Positions 1-5,171 of a stretch of 5,171 nt of DNA are shown piece by piece. The translations under genes and the position numbers were made by a program. The notes beneath the pieces are model-generated. The model saw only the letters and a list, made by a program, of their open reading frames with translations, was not told the origin of the DNA and searched no databases. Source of the DNA: Pseudomonadota bacterium (GTDB lineage: Bacteria; Pseudomonadota; Gammaproteobacteria; Steroidobacterales; Steroidobacteraceae); contig JAKAZP010000210.1 of the NCBI GenBank assembly GCA_021815905.1, forward strand, positions 1-5,171, given 5' to 3'. Positions within the stretch are counted from its first letter, which is position 1. Every line of letters begins with the position of its first letter.

Positions 1-1
1 C

Positions 2-337
2 GACGCCAAGCACCTGCCGGGATTCGTCCAGCTCGCCGATCAGATCCGAGCCAAGGGCGTGGACTCGATCGCGTGCATGGCGGTCAACGATGTGTTCGTC
101 ATGAACGCCTGGGGCAAGGCCTCGGGAGTCGGGGACAAGGTGATGATGCTGGCCGATGGCAATGGCGATTATGCCAAGGCGCTCGGCCTCGAGCTCGACG
201 CCCATGGGTTCGGCATGGGCATGCGCGGGCAGCGGTTCGCGCTCGTCGTCGACGACGGTGTGGTGAGGCACGTGAACGTCGAGGAGCCGGGACAGTTCAA
301 GGTCTCGGCCGCCGATCACGTGCTGTCGCAGCTCTAG
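2..337 (+). CDS. Peroxiredoxin, Prx5 (AhpC/TSA-Redoxin) family, 5'-truncated by window edge
   Basis: Thiol peroxidase reducing H2O2 and organic hydroperoxides in the cytoplasm. The visible 111 residues open with DAKHLPGF, the helix that follows the peroxidatic-cysteine loop (PGAFTPTC in the family). They continue with the Prx5 hallmark SIACMAVNDVFVMNAWG at about residues 22-38, then GMRGQRFALVVDDGVV, which holds the conserved Arg of the active site, and end VLSQL before TAG at 335-337. Family members have about 160 residues, so about 50 N-terminal residues are missing. The peroxidatic Cys codon should end at or just before base 1. The only Cys visible is C25 of the fragment (bases 74-76), at the position of the non-catalytic Cys of human PRDX5. 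No Cys sits at the C-terminal resolving position, which suggests a 1-Cys or glutaredoxin-dependent enzyme (inference). An internal GTG at 59 is not the real start, because homology continues upstream of it to the window edge. It converges on etfA with a 38-bp gap. Confidence 0.9.
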   Translation, partial: DAKHLPGFVQLADQIRAKGVDSIACMAVNDVFVMNAWGKASGVGDKVMMLADGNGDYAKALGLELDAHGFGMGMRGQRFALVVDDGVVRHVNVEEPGQFKVSAADHVLSQL

Positions 338-375
338 GTCTTCCCCCCGCCTTTCAGCAACGCGCCCGAGCCCGG
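338..375. other. Short convergent intergenic gap, no clear terminator
   Basis: These 38 bases separate the stop of the peroxiredoxin gene from the stop of etfA, which are transcribed towards each other. A run of six C lies near 345-350. I see no stable G+C-rich hairpin followed by a T run in either direction, so a bidirectional intrinsic terminator is not supported. Termination may be Rho-dependent or lie inside a coding end. Confidence 0.6.
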
Positions 376-1320
376 TCAGGAAAGCAGCTTCTCGAGCTCC
401 GGGACGATCTGGAACAGGTCACCGACGAGCCCGACGTCCGCGACCTCGAAGATCGGCGCCTCGCTGTCCTTGTTGATGGCGACGATGGTGCGCGCGTCCT
501 TGATGCCGGTGAGATGCTGGATCGCTCCCGAGATGCCGATCGCGACGTATAGCTCGGGGGCGATGATCTTGCCGGTCTGCCCGACCTGCAGCTCATTCGG
601 CGCATAGCCGGCATCGACCGCGGCACGGGACGCCCCGACCGCGGCGCCGAGCTTGTCGGCGAGCTGATAGAGGATCTTGAACGCCTCGGCGCTCCCCAAG
701 GCCCGTCCCCCGGAGACCACGCGCCCCGCGGTCTGAAGATCCGGGCGGTCGCTCCTGGCGGCGGACACCGAGACGAAGCGCGTGTGCGAGGGGATGTCCG
801 CCGTGACGACGGCCTTCTCGACCGGCGCCGAGCCTCCCTCGGGGGCGCCCTGGAAGGAGGCCGTGCGCACCGTGCCGATCACCTTCGCGCCGGGCTCCGT
901 TTCCACCGTGACGATGGCGTTGCCGGCGTAAATCGGGCGGCGGAAGCGCGTGGCGCTCTCGACGGCCATGATGTCGCTGATCTGGGGCGCATCGAGCAGC
1001 GCCGCGACGCGCGGCATCAGATCCTTGCCGAAGGTGGTCGAGGGTCCCAGCACGTGTCCGAACGGGCCGGCGAGGGCGGCGATCTGCGGAGCGAGCACCG
1101 CGGCGAGCAGGTGCGCATTCGCGGGATGCTCCACGGCGAGCACGCGCGCGACCCCGTTGATCGCGGCCGCCTGGCGGGCGAGGGCGGCGGTGTCGGCGGC
1201 GAACACCGCGAGGGTGATCTCTCCCTCCGGGATCGCGCTCGCGCAAGTCACGCACTTGGCGGTGGCCGGGTTCAGCTGCCTGCCGTCGTGCTCGGCGACG
1301 ATCAGAATGCGGTGACTCAT
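376..1320 (-). CDS. etfA: Electron transfer flavoprotein subunit alpha
   Basis: FAD-binding subunit of the cytoplasmic ETF heterodimer, which passes electrons from acyl-CoA and other dehydrogenases to ETF:ubiquinone oxidoreductase. Its 314 residues match the usual length. The N-terminal ETF domain (about 1-185) begins [13 protein letters not shown] and contains [18 protein letters not shown] (92-109) and [10 protein letters not shown] (127-136). The C-terminal FAD domain (about 195-314) holds [14 protein letters not shown] (201-214), [15 protein letters not shown] (229-243), [20 protein letters not shown] (246-265) and the [14 protein letters not shown] signature (266-285). It ends [21 protein letters not shown]. 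The ATG lies 2 bp after the etfB stop, so translation is probably coupled. AAAGG, 12 nt upstream inside etfB, is only a weak Shine-Dalgarno match. Two details differ from the commonest form: GGRA replaces GGRG beside the FAD-contacting Arg206, and a CVTC pair occupies residues 23-26. The gene is intact and the family call is secure. Confidence 0.97.
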   Translation of the reverse strand: MSHRILIVAEHDGRQLNPATAKCVTCASAIPEGEITLAVFAADTAALARQAAAINGVARVLAVEHPANAHLLAAVLAPQIAALAGPFGHVLGPSTTFGKDLMPRVAALLDAPQISDIMAVESATRFRRPIYAGNAIVTVETEPGAKVIGTVRTASFQGAPEGGSAPVEKAVVTADIPSHTRFVSVSAARSDRPDLQTAGRVVSGGRALGSAEAFKILYQLADKLGAAVGASRAAVDAGYAPNELQVGQTGKIIAPELYVAIGISGAIQHLTGIKDARTIVAINKDSEAPIFEVADVGLVGDLFQIVPELEKLLS

Positions 1321-1322
1321 GA

Positions 1323-2072
1323 CTACAGGACGCCTTTCTTCTTCAGGGTGTCGATGAGCTCGGCGGCGTCCTTGACCTTGACTCCCTTCTGCCGCTGAGG
1401 CGGAGGCTCGAAGCGCAGCAGCTTCAGGCGCTGGCGCTGCTCGATGCCGAGTCCATCCAGGGTGAGCGACTCGAGCGGCTTCTTCTTCGCCTTCATGATG
1501 TCGGGGAGCTTCACGTAGCGCGGCTCGTTGAGGCGCAGATCCGTCGTGATGACCGCCGGCAGATCCACCTCGATTGTCTCGAGCCCGGCGTCGACCTCGC
1601 GGGTCACGCGTGCCTTCTCCCCCTCGAGCTGCAACTTCGAGGCGAAGGTCGCCTGGGGCCGGTTCCAGAGCGCCGCCAGCATCTGCCCGGTCTGGCTGTT
1701 GTCGTCGTCGATCGCCTGCTTGCCGAGGATGACGAGCAGGGGCTGCTCGCGCTCGGCGAGCTTCAGCAGCGCCCGCGCCGCGACCAGCGGCTCGACGGGC
1801 CCGTCCGCCACCACGTGCAGCGCGCGATCGGCTCCCATGGCGAGACAGCTTCGGAGCTGCGGCTGGCAGTCGGCGGGGCCCACGGTCGCGACCACCACTT
1901 CCTCCGCGGCGCCCCGCTCCTTGATCCGCAGCGCCTCCTCGAGCGCGATCTCGTCGAAGGGGTTGACGCTCATCTTGACCCCCTCGGTCATCACGCCGCT
2001 GCCGTCGGGCTTGACGCGAATGCGCACGTTGTAGTCCACGACGCGCTTGATGCCGACCAGTATGCGTTTCAT
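1323..2072 (-). CDS. etfB: Electron transfer flavoprotein subunit beta
   Basis: Smaller, AMP-binding subunit of ETF, which docks onto partner dehydrogenases. From the ATG at 2072 the product has 249 residues, the usual size, and starts MKRILVGIKRVVDYNVRIRV as family members do. Visible landmarks are MSVNPFDEIALEEALRIKE (34-52), the AMP-binding stretch GKQAIDDDNSQTGQ (117-130), the signature region REVDAGLETIEVDLPAVITT (158-177) and the dehydrogenase recognition loop LPDIMKAKKKPLE (189-201). The C-terminal arm PPPQRQKGVKV embraces EtfA. A reading frame open for 11 more codons upstream (to 2105) adds MSRDSRLPRGS, which has no family counterpart. The start at 2072 is also preceded by GAGGGG four bases away, so I chose 2072. 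It is the first gene of an etfBA operon, divergent from the oppB-like gene. No truncation or frameshift is seen. Confidence 0.97.
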   Translation of the reverse strand: MKRILVGIKRVVDYNVRIRVKPDGSGVMTEGVKMSVNPFDEIALEEALRIKERGAAEEVVVATVGPADCQPQLRSCLAMGADRALHVVADGPVEPLVAARALLKLAEREQPLLVILGKQAIDDDNSQTGQMLAALWNRPQATFASKLQLEGEKARVTREVDAGLETIEVDLPAVITTDLRLNEPRYVKLPDIMKAKKKPLESLTLDGLGIEQRQRLKLLRFEPPPQRQKGVKVKDAAELIDTLKKKGVL

Positions 2073-2076
2073 CGAG

Positions 2077-2082
2077 CCCCTC
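2077..2082 (-). promoter_or_regulatory. Shine-Dalgarno sequence of etfB
   Basis: On the minus strand GAGGGG lies four bases before the ATG at 2072. It decides for this start over the longer in-frame start at 2105, because the family N-terminus MKRILVGIK begins exactly here. The spacing is a little short but workable. Confidence 0.6.
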
Positions 2083-2104
2083 GGCAGCCTAGAATCCCGG
2101 CTCA

Positions 2105-2113
2105 ACTATAGCA
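2105..2113 (-). promoter_or_regulatory. Putative extended -10 promoter of etfBA
   Basis: Read on the minus strand the sequence is TGCTATAGT. TATAGT (2105-2110) matches the sigma70 -10 consensus at five of six bases, and the TG one base upstream (2112-2113) makes an extended -10 element. No good TTGACA lies 16-18 bp upstream, which extended -10 promoters tolerate. Transcription would begin near 2098, giving a leader of about 26 bases with the GAGGGG ribosome site. It is the only A+T-rich patch in the 115-bp gap. The inference comes from motif and position only. Confidence 0.42.
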
Positions 2114-2172
2114 GAGGTCCGCGCGGGCGCCGTGCACAGGCTGGAACGAGGTTCGGGGGCGGTGAATGCCGC

Positions 2173-2178
2173 GGGAGG
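2173..2178 (+). promoter_or_regulatory. Shine-Dalgarno sequence of the oppB-like gene
   Basis: GGGAGG lies nine bases before the ATG at 2188, near-ideal sequence and spacing. It settles the start of the permease at 2188 rather than at the far-upstream start at 2047, which would overlap etfB. I see no convincing -10/-35 pair for rightward transcription between 2100 and 2170. TATAGC at 2107-2112 is the only candidate and has no -35 partner. Confidence 0.65.
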
Positions 2179-2187
2179 CGTCGGCGG

Positions 2188-3111
2188 ATGCTCGCTCTGA
2201 CACTGCGGCGCGTCGCCGCCATCGTCCCGACGCTGCTCGTTCTCGTCACGGTGTCGTTCTTCATCGTGCGCCTCGCTCCCGGGGGACCGTTCGATGATCC
2301 GAGCGCGCTGCCGCCACAGGTGCGAGCGAATCTCGACCGGCTCTACGGCCTCGATCGGCCGGTCGCGGCGCAGTATCTCAACTACCTGCGCGGCCTCGCG
2401 CACGGGGATTTCGGGCCCTCGTACAAGCTGCGCGACGAGAGCGTCGGCGCCCTGATCGGGCAGGGCCTGCCGATCAGCGCCGCCGTCGGAGTCGCGGCGC
2501 TGCTGCTCGCCGTCATCGGCGGCGTGCCCCTCGGAATCTGGGCGGCGCTGCGCCGCGGCAGCTTCGCCGACTACGCGGTCACCGCCCTCGCCACGGTCGC
2601 GATCGCGCTGCCGAGCTTCGTCACCGCGCCGGTTCTCGCGCTCGTGTTTGGTCTGACGCTGCGCTGGCTGCCGGTCGCCGGCTGGCAGCAGGGCGATCCG
2701 GCCTATCTCGTCCTGCCGGCGCTGACCCTCGCCCTGCCGGTGGGTGCCGCGATCGCGCGATTGATGCGCGGGAGCCTGCTCGAGGTGCTCGGCGCGAGCT
2801 TCGTGCGCACCGCCCGGGCGAGGGGACTCGGGCGATGGCGCGTGCTCGTGAATCACGCGCTGCGTCCGGCACTGTTGCCGGTGGTGAGCTATCTCGGTCC
2901 CGCCGCCACCTACGTCATCACCGGATCGCTCGTCGTCGAGACGGTGTTCGAGCTGCCGGGCACCGGGCGTTACCTGGTGCAGGGCGCGCTCGATCGCGAC
3001 TACACGCTGGTCATGGGGATGATCATCGTCTACGGCGCGCTGACGCTCCTCATGAACCTGCTCGCCGATCTCCTTTATGGTTGGCTCGATCCGCGGGTGC
3101 GGCATGAGTGA
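2188..3111 (+). CDS. oppB: Oligopeptide ABC transporter permease, OppB type
   Basis: One of the two inner-membrane permeases of a peptide importer (BPD_transp_1 family). The 307 residues almost equal E. coli OppB (306), and the resemblance runs end to end: MLALTLRRVAAIVPTLLVLV, then RLAPGGPFDD, LPPQVRANLDRLYGL, GLAHGDFGPSYK (69-80), the late ITGSLVVETVFELPGTG and the C-terminal LLYGWLDPRVR. Predicted membrane segments lie at about 10-29, 98-120, 131-157, 173-190, 231-254 and 275-298. A periplasmic stretch follows the first segment. The cytoplasmic EAA coupling loop that contacts the ATPase is RTARARGLGRWRVLVNHALR (207-226), with its conserved Gly213. The ATG at 2188 has a GGGAGG ribosome site. 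The stop overlaps the next gene by 8 bp. Substrate cannot be read from the permease. Peptide is inferred from closeness to OppB rather than to DppB, NikB or YejB. Confidence 0.93.
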   Translation: MLALTLRRVAAIVPTLLVLVTVSFFIVRLAPGGPFDDPSALPPQVRANLDRLYGLDRPVAAQYLNYLRGLAHGDFGPSYKLRDESVGALIGQGLPISAAVGVAALLLAVIGGVPLGIWAALRRGSFADYAVTALATVAIALPSFVTAPVLALVFGLTLRWLPVAGWQQGDPAYLVLPALTLALPVGAAIARLMRGSLLEVLGASFVRTARARGLGRWRVLVNHALRPALLPVVSYLGPAATYVITGSLVVETVFELPGTGRYLVQGALDRDYTLVMGMIIVYGALTLLMNLLADLLYGWLDPRVRHE

Positions 3112-3979
3112 TCCGGTGGCGTTCGAGGCGCAATCGAGGGGCCTCGCCGCGCGCACTCGGCGGCTGCGGAGCAACGGGCCGGCGATGGCGGCGGCGGCGC
3201 TGCTCGCGCTCCTTGCCGTGCTCGCGGTGTGGGGACCTGACCTGAGTCCTTACTCCTACGACGCCCTCGACTGGCGACACTTGGGCGTGGCCCCGGGCCT
3301 GACCGCCTCGCACTGGCTCGGCACCGATCCCCTCGGGCGCGACCTCTACGTGCGCACGCTCTACGGGCTGCGCCTCTCGCTCCTGATCGGCGTGGCCTCG
3401 ACCGCCGTGAGCGCCGGGATCGGTGTCGCCTGGGGAGCGATCGCGGGCTTCGCCGGCGGCCGCACCGACGGCTGGATGATGCGCCTCGTCGACGTGCTCT
3501 ACTCGCTCCCGTACCTGTTCGTCGTGCTCATCCTCGCGACCGTGTTCGGCCGCGGCAGCGTGCCGATGCTGCTGCTGGCGATCGGCGCGGTCGGCTGGCT
3601 CGGCATGGCCCGCGTCGTTCGCGGGCAGACGCTCGCCTTGAAGCGCCGCGAGTTCATCGAGGCGGCGCGCGCCCTCGGCTGCGGCACCCCGGGGATTCTA
3701 CTGAGGCACATCGTGCCGAATCTCGCCGGCACGGTCGCCGTCTACGCCACGCTGACCGTGCCCGAGATGATCACGTTCGAGAGCTTCCTGAGCTTCCTCG
3801 GGCTCGGCGTGCAGGAGCCGCTCGCGAGCCTCGGGAGCCTGATCAACGAAGGCGCACGCGAGATGCTGTCGGCCCCCTGGATGCTGCTCGTGCCCGCCGG
3901 CGTGCTCATCGTGCTGCTCCTGTGTTTCAACATCCTGGGCGATGCCCTCCGCGATGCGCTCGATGCCGCCGCCCCGTGA
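3104..3979 (+). CDS. oppC: Oligopeptide ABC transporter permease, OppC type
   Basis: Second inner-membrane permease, partner of the OppB-like protein. At 291 residues it is slightly shorter than E. coli OppC (302). An OppC N-terminal segment (about 20-70, first membrane helix about 26-45) is followed by the family motif HWLGTDPLGRDLYVRTLYG (70-88). The BPD_transp_1 domain has helices at about 91-115, 131-148, 152-170, 207-222 and 257-279. The EAA loop reads EFIEAARALGCGTPGILLRH (183-202) with Gly192, followed by IVPN. ESFLSFLGLGVQEPLASLG (226-244) is typical of OppC. I chose ATG 3104, which lies in ATGAGTGA and overlaps the oppB stop by 8 bp. An in-frame ATG at 3077 would add nine residues of no family likeness and overlap further. 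No clear Shine-Dalgarno precedes it, so translational coupling is likely. The last 17 bases overlap the ATPase gene. Confidence 0.93.
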   Translation: MSDPVAFEAQSRGLAARTRRLRSNGPAMAAAALLALLAVLAVWGPDLSPYSYDALDWRHLGVAPGLTASHWLGTDPLGRDLYVRTLYGLRLSLLIGVASTAVSAGIGVAWGAIAGFAGGRTDGWMMRLVDVLYSLPYLFVVLILATVFGRGSVPMLLLAIGAVGWLGMARVVRGQTLALKRREFIEAARALGCGTPGILLRHIVPNLAGTVAVYATLTVPEMITFESFLSFLGLGVQEPLASLGSLINEGAREMLSAPWMLLVPAGVLIVLLLCFNILGDALRDALDAAAP

Positions 3980-5171
3980 GCGCTCGGCGGCCGGCGCCCG
4001 CGAGCCGCGGCCCCTCGCCGGCGGCGAGCACGCCGGCCCGGTGCTGTGCCTCGAGCGGTTGAGCGTCACCTTCGCGCGCGCCGGCGGCGGCGTGCCGGCG
4101 GTGAGCGAGGTCTCGCTCCAGGTGGGCCGCGGCGAGTGCCTCGGAGTCGTCGGCGAATCCGGCGCGGGCAAGAGTCAGACGTTCCTCGCGGCGCTGGGAC
4201 TGCTGCCGCGCAACGCGCACGTGCAGGGCCGCGCCCGGCTCGGGGCCGAGGAGCTGATCGGCCGGCCGGAGGCCGAGCTCGATCGCATCCGCGGCGCGCG
4301 CGTCGGCCTCATCTTTCAGGATCCGATGACCTCGCTCACGCCCCACCTGCGAGTGGGACGGCAGATCGCCGAGCCGATCGTGCGCCACACCGGCGCGAGC
4401 TGGCGCGAGGCGCGCCGCCGCGCGCTCGGGCTCCTCGAGCGGACACACGTCACCGACGCCCCGAGGAGGTTGCGTCAGTATCCGCACGAGCTCTCCGGCG
4501 GCATGCGCCAGCGGGTGATGATCGCGATCGCGCTCGCCTGCGAGCCGGAGCTGTTGATCGCCGACGAGCCGACCACCGCCCTCGATGTCACGATCCAGGC
4601 CCAGATCCTGTCGCTGCTCGCGGAGTTGAAGCGCGAGCGGGGAATGGCGATGGTGCTCGTGACGCACGACTTCGGCGCCGTGGCGGGTCTTGCGGACCGT
4701 GTGGCCGTCATGCGCGCCGGCCGCATCGTCGAGTCCGGCTCGTGCGCCGAGGTCATCCGGCGGCCGCGCGAGCCTTACACGCGCGAGCTCCTGGCCGCGC
4801 TCGCGGACCGGCCCCTCGGGCATCACGAGGAGGGCGTCCCCGTTGGCTGCGCGCCCGGAGCGCCGCCCGGGGAGGCGACGCTCGCCGTCTCGAATCTCGG
4901 CGTGAGCTTCCGGGTGGGCGGCGGCTTTGCCCGCGCCGTCCGGCTGCGCGCGCTCGATGAGGTGAGCTTCGAGCTTCGCGCGGGCAGGGCGCTCGGTGTC
5001 GTCGGGGAGTCGGGCAGCGGCAAATCGACGCTCGCGCGCGCGATCCTCGCGCTGATCCGCCCGAGCGCGGGCGCCGTGACGTGGCGCGGCGCGCGGCTCT
5101 CCGCGCTGCCGGCGCGCAAGCTCCGGGCGATCCGCCGGGAGCTGCAGATCGTGTTCCAGGACCCGCTCGCG
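3963..5171 (+). CDS. Fused double-domain peptide ABC transporter ATPase (OppD-OppF type), 3'-truncated by window edge
   Basis: Cytoplasmic ATPase expected to supply both nucleotide-binding domains of the importer. The 403 visible residues are open to the edge. Full-length fused relatives such as E. coli YejF have about 530. Domain 1 (about 27-280) has Walker A GESGAGKS (64-71), Q-loop IFQDP (117-121), signature LSGGMRQR (177-184), Walker [13 protein letters not shown] (197-208) and the H-loop His235 in LVTHDFG. KSQ after the Walker lysine and MTSL after the Q-loop are OppD-like. A linker (about 280-304) joins domain 2 (from about 305), with Walker [10 protein letters not shown] (348-356) and Q-loop VFQDP (397-401) just before the edge. 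Its signature and Walker B lie outside the window. The start is uncertain: ATG 3963 overlaps oppC by 17 bp, in-frame ATGs also lie at 3942 and 3954, and GTG 4041 begins exactly where homology starts. Residues 1-26 are low-complexity and rich in Pro, Arg and Gly. Confidence 0.92.
   Translation, partial: MPPPRERSAAGAREPRPLAGGEHAGPVLCLERLSVTFARAGGGVPAVSEVSLQVGRGECLGVVGESGAGKSQTFLAALGLLPRNAHVQGRARLGAEELIGRPEAELDRIRGARVGLIFQDPMTSLTPHLRVGRQIAEPIVRHTGASWREARRRALGLLERTHVTDAPRRLRQYPHELSGGMRQRVMIAIALACEPELLIADEPTTALDVTIQAQILSLLAELKRERGMAMVLVTHDFGAVAGLADRVAVMRAGRIVESGSCAEVIRRPREPYTRELLAALADRPLGHHEEGVPVGCAPGAPPGEATLAVSNLGVSFRVGGGFARAVRLRALDEVSFELRAGRALGVVGESGSGKSTLARAILALIRPSAGAVTWRGARLSALPARKLRAIRRELQIVFQDPLA

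Larger units (their letters stand above)
2073..2187. promoter_or_regulatory. Divergent intergenic region between etfBA and the opp operon
   Basis: These 115 bases separate two operons transcribed away from each other. They hold the etfB ribosome site and extended -10 near the etfB side and the opp ribosome site near the other. Short palindromes (CTATAG at 2106-2111, GGCGCC at 2125-2130, GTGCAC at 2131-2136) are present. None is long enough to call an operator. No riboswitch-like or attenuator structure is evident by eye. Confidence 0.5.

Noticed and set aside
350..386. Possible terminator hairpin between the convergent peroxiredoxin and etfA genes (CTTTC ... GAAAG)
   Set aside because: Only five base pairs with a long G+C-rich loop and no T tract after either arm. 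Not distinguishable from chance.
784..1398. 204-residue plus-strand frame opposite etfA
   Set aside because: Shadow of etfA and the etfA/etfB junction. Both ETF genes are intact and fully explain the region.
17..2100. Inverted 9-mer CCGGGATTC near 18 and GAATCCCGG near 2092
   Set aside because: One short match in about 5 kb of G+C-rich sequence is expected by chance, and the first copy is inside a conserved coding motif. Not evidence of a mobile element.
2089..3174. 361-residue open frame on the minus strand opposite the oppB-like gene
   Set aside because: Composition is Arg/Glu/His/Asp-rich and low in hydrophobics, as expected for the antisense of a high-G+C membrane protein gene. It spans two real overlapping genes and has no recognisable domain.
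3927..4826. 299-residue open frame on the minus strand opposite the ATPase gene
   Set aside because: Antisense shadow of a clear ATPase frame with all Walker and signature motifs in place. No family likeness in the translated product.
4046..4960. 304-residue plus-strand frame within the ATPase gene
   Set aside because: Arg/Ala/Gly-rich out-of-frame translation. The correct frame gives continuous ABC ATPase homology through the same bases.
3963..5171. Lack of a canonical Asn in the OppD-like MTSLNP motif (here MTSLTPH)
   Set aside because: The position varies among peptide-transporter ATPases and is not catalytic. All nucleotide-binding motifs are intact.

Overview
This is a high-G+C proteobacterial chromosome segment. 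The ETF subunits and the OppB-like permease read like gamma- or betaproteobacterial proteins, and a Xanthomonadales-type gammaproteobacterium is my best guess from remembered family sequences. No species can be fixed without a search. Every base except two short intergenic gaps (38 and 115 bp) is coding. I see no tRNA, rRNA, CRISPR array, insertion sequence, phage gene or long repeat.

Layout. (1) Positions 2-337, + strand: the C-terminal two thirds of a peroxiredoxin of the Prx5 type, cut by the left edge. (2) Positions 376-2072, - strand: etfB followed by etfA, the two subunits of an electron transfer flavoprotein, separated by 2 bp and clearly one operon. It converges on the peroxiredoxin gene. 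(3) Positions 2073-2187: a divergent intergenic region with a plausible extended -10 promoter and Shine-Dalgarno sequence for etfB, and a strong Shine-Dalgarno sequence for the rightward genes. (4) Positions 2188-5171, + strand: three overlapping genes of an oligopeptide-type ABC importer. They are an OppB-like permease, an OppC-like permease and the first 403 residues of a fused double ATPase (OppD half plus OppF half), which runs off the right edge.

How the genes work together. EtfB and EtfA form the soluble FAD/AMP heterodimer that carries electrons from acyl-CoA and related dehydrogenases to ETF:ubiquinone oxidoreductase. The opp genes would form an inner-membrane peptide importer, with OppB/OppC as the channel and the fused ATPase supplying both nucleotide-binding domains. 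No substrate-binding protein gene lies in the window, so it must be downstream or elsewhere. Peroxiredoxin, ETF and peptide transport have no obvious shared function. The arrangement looks like ordinary neighbouring housekeeping operons.

I did not find evidence for a previously undescribed system. The points worth a second look are modest: the fused ATPase with a shortened linker, substitutions in the ETF-alpha FAD motif, the extended -10 promoter, and overlapping or ambiguous starts in the transporter operon.
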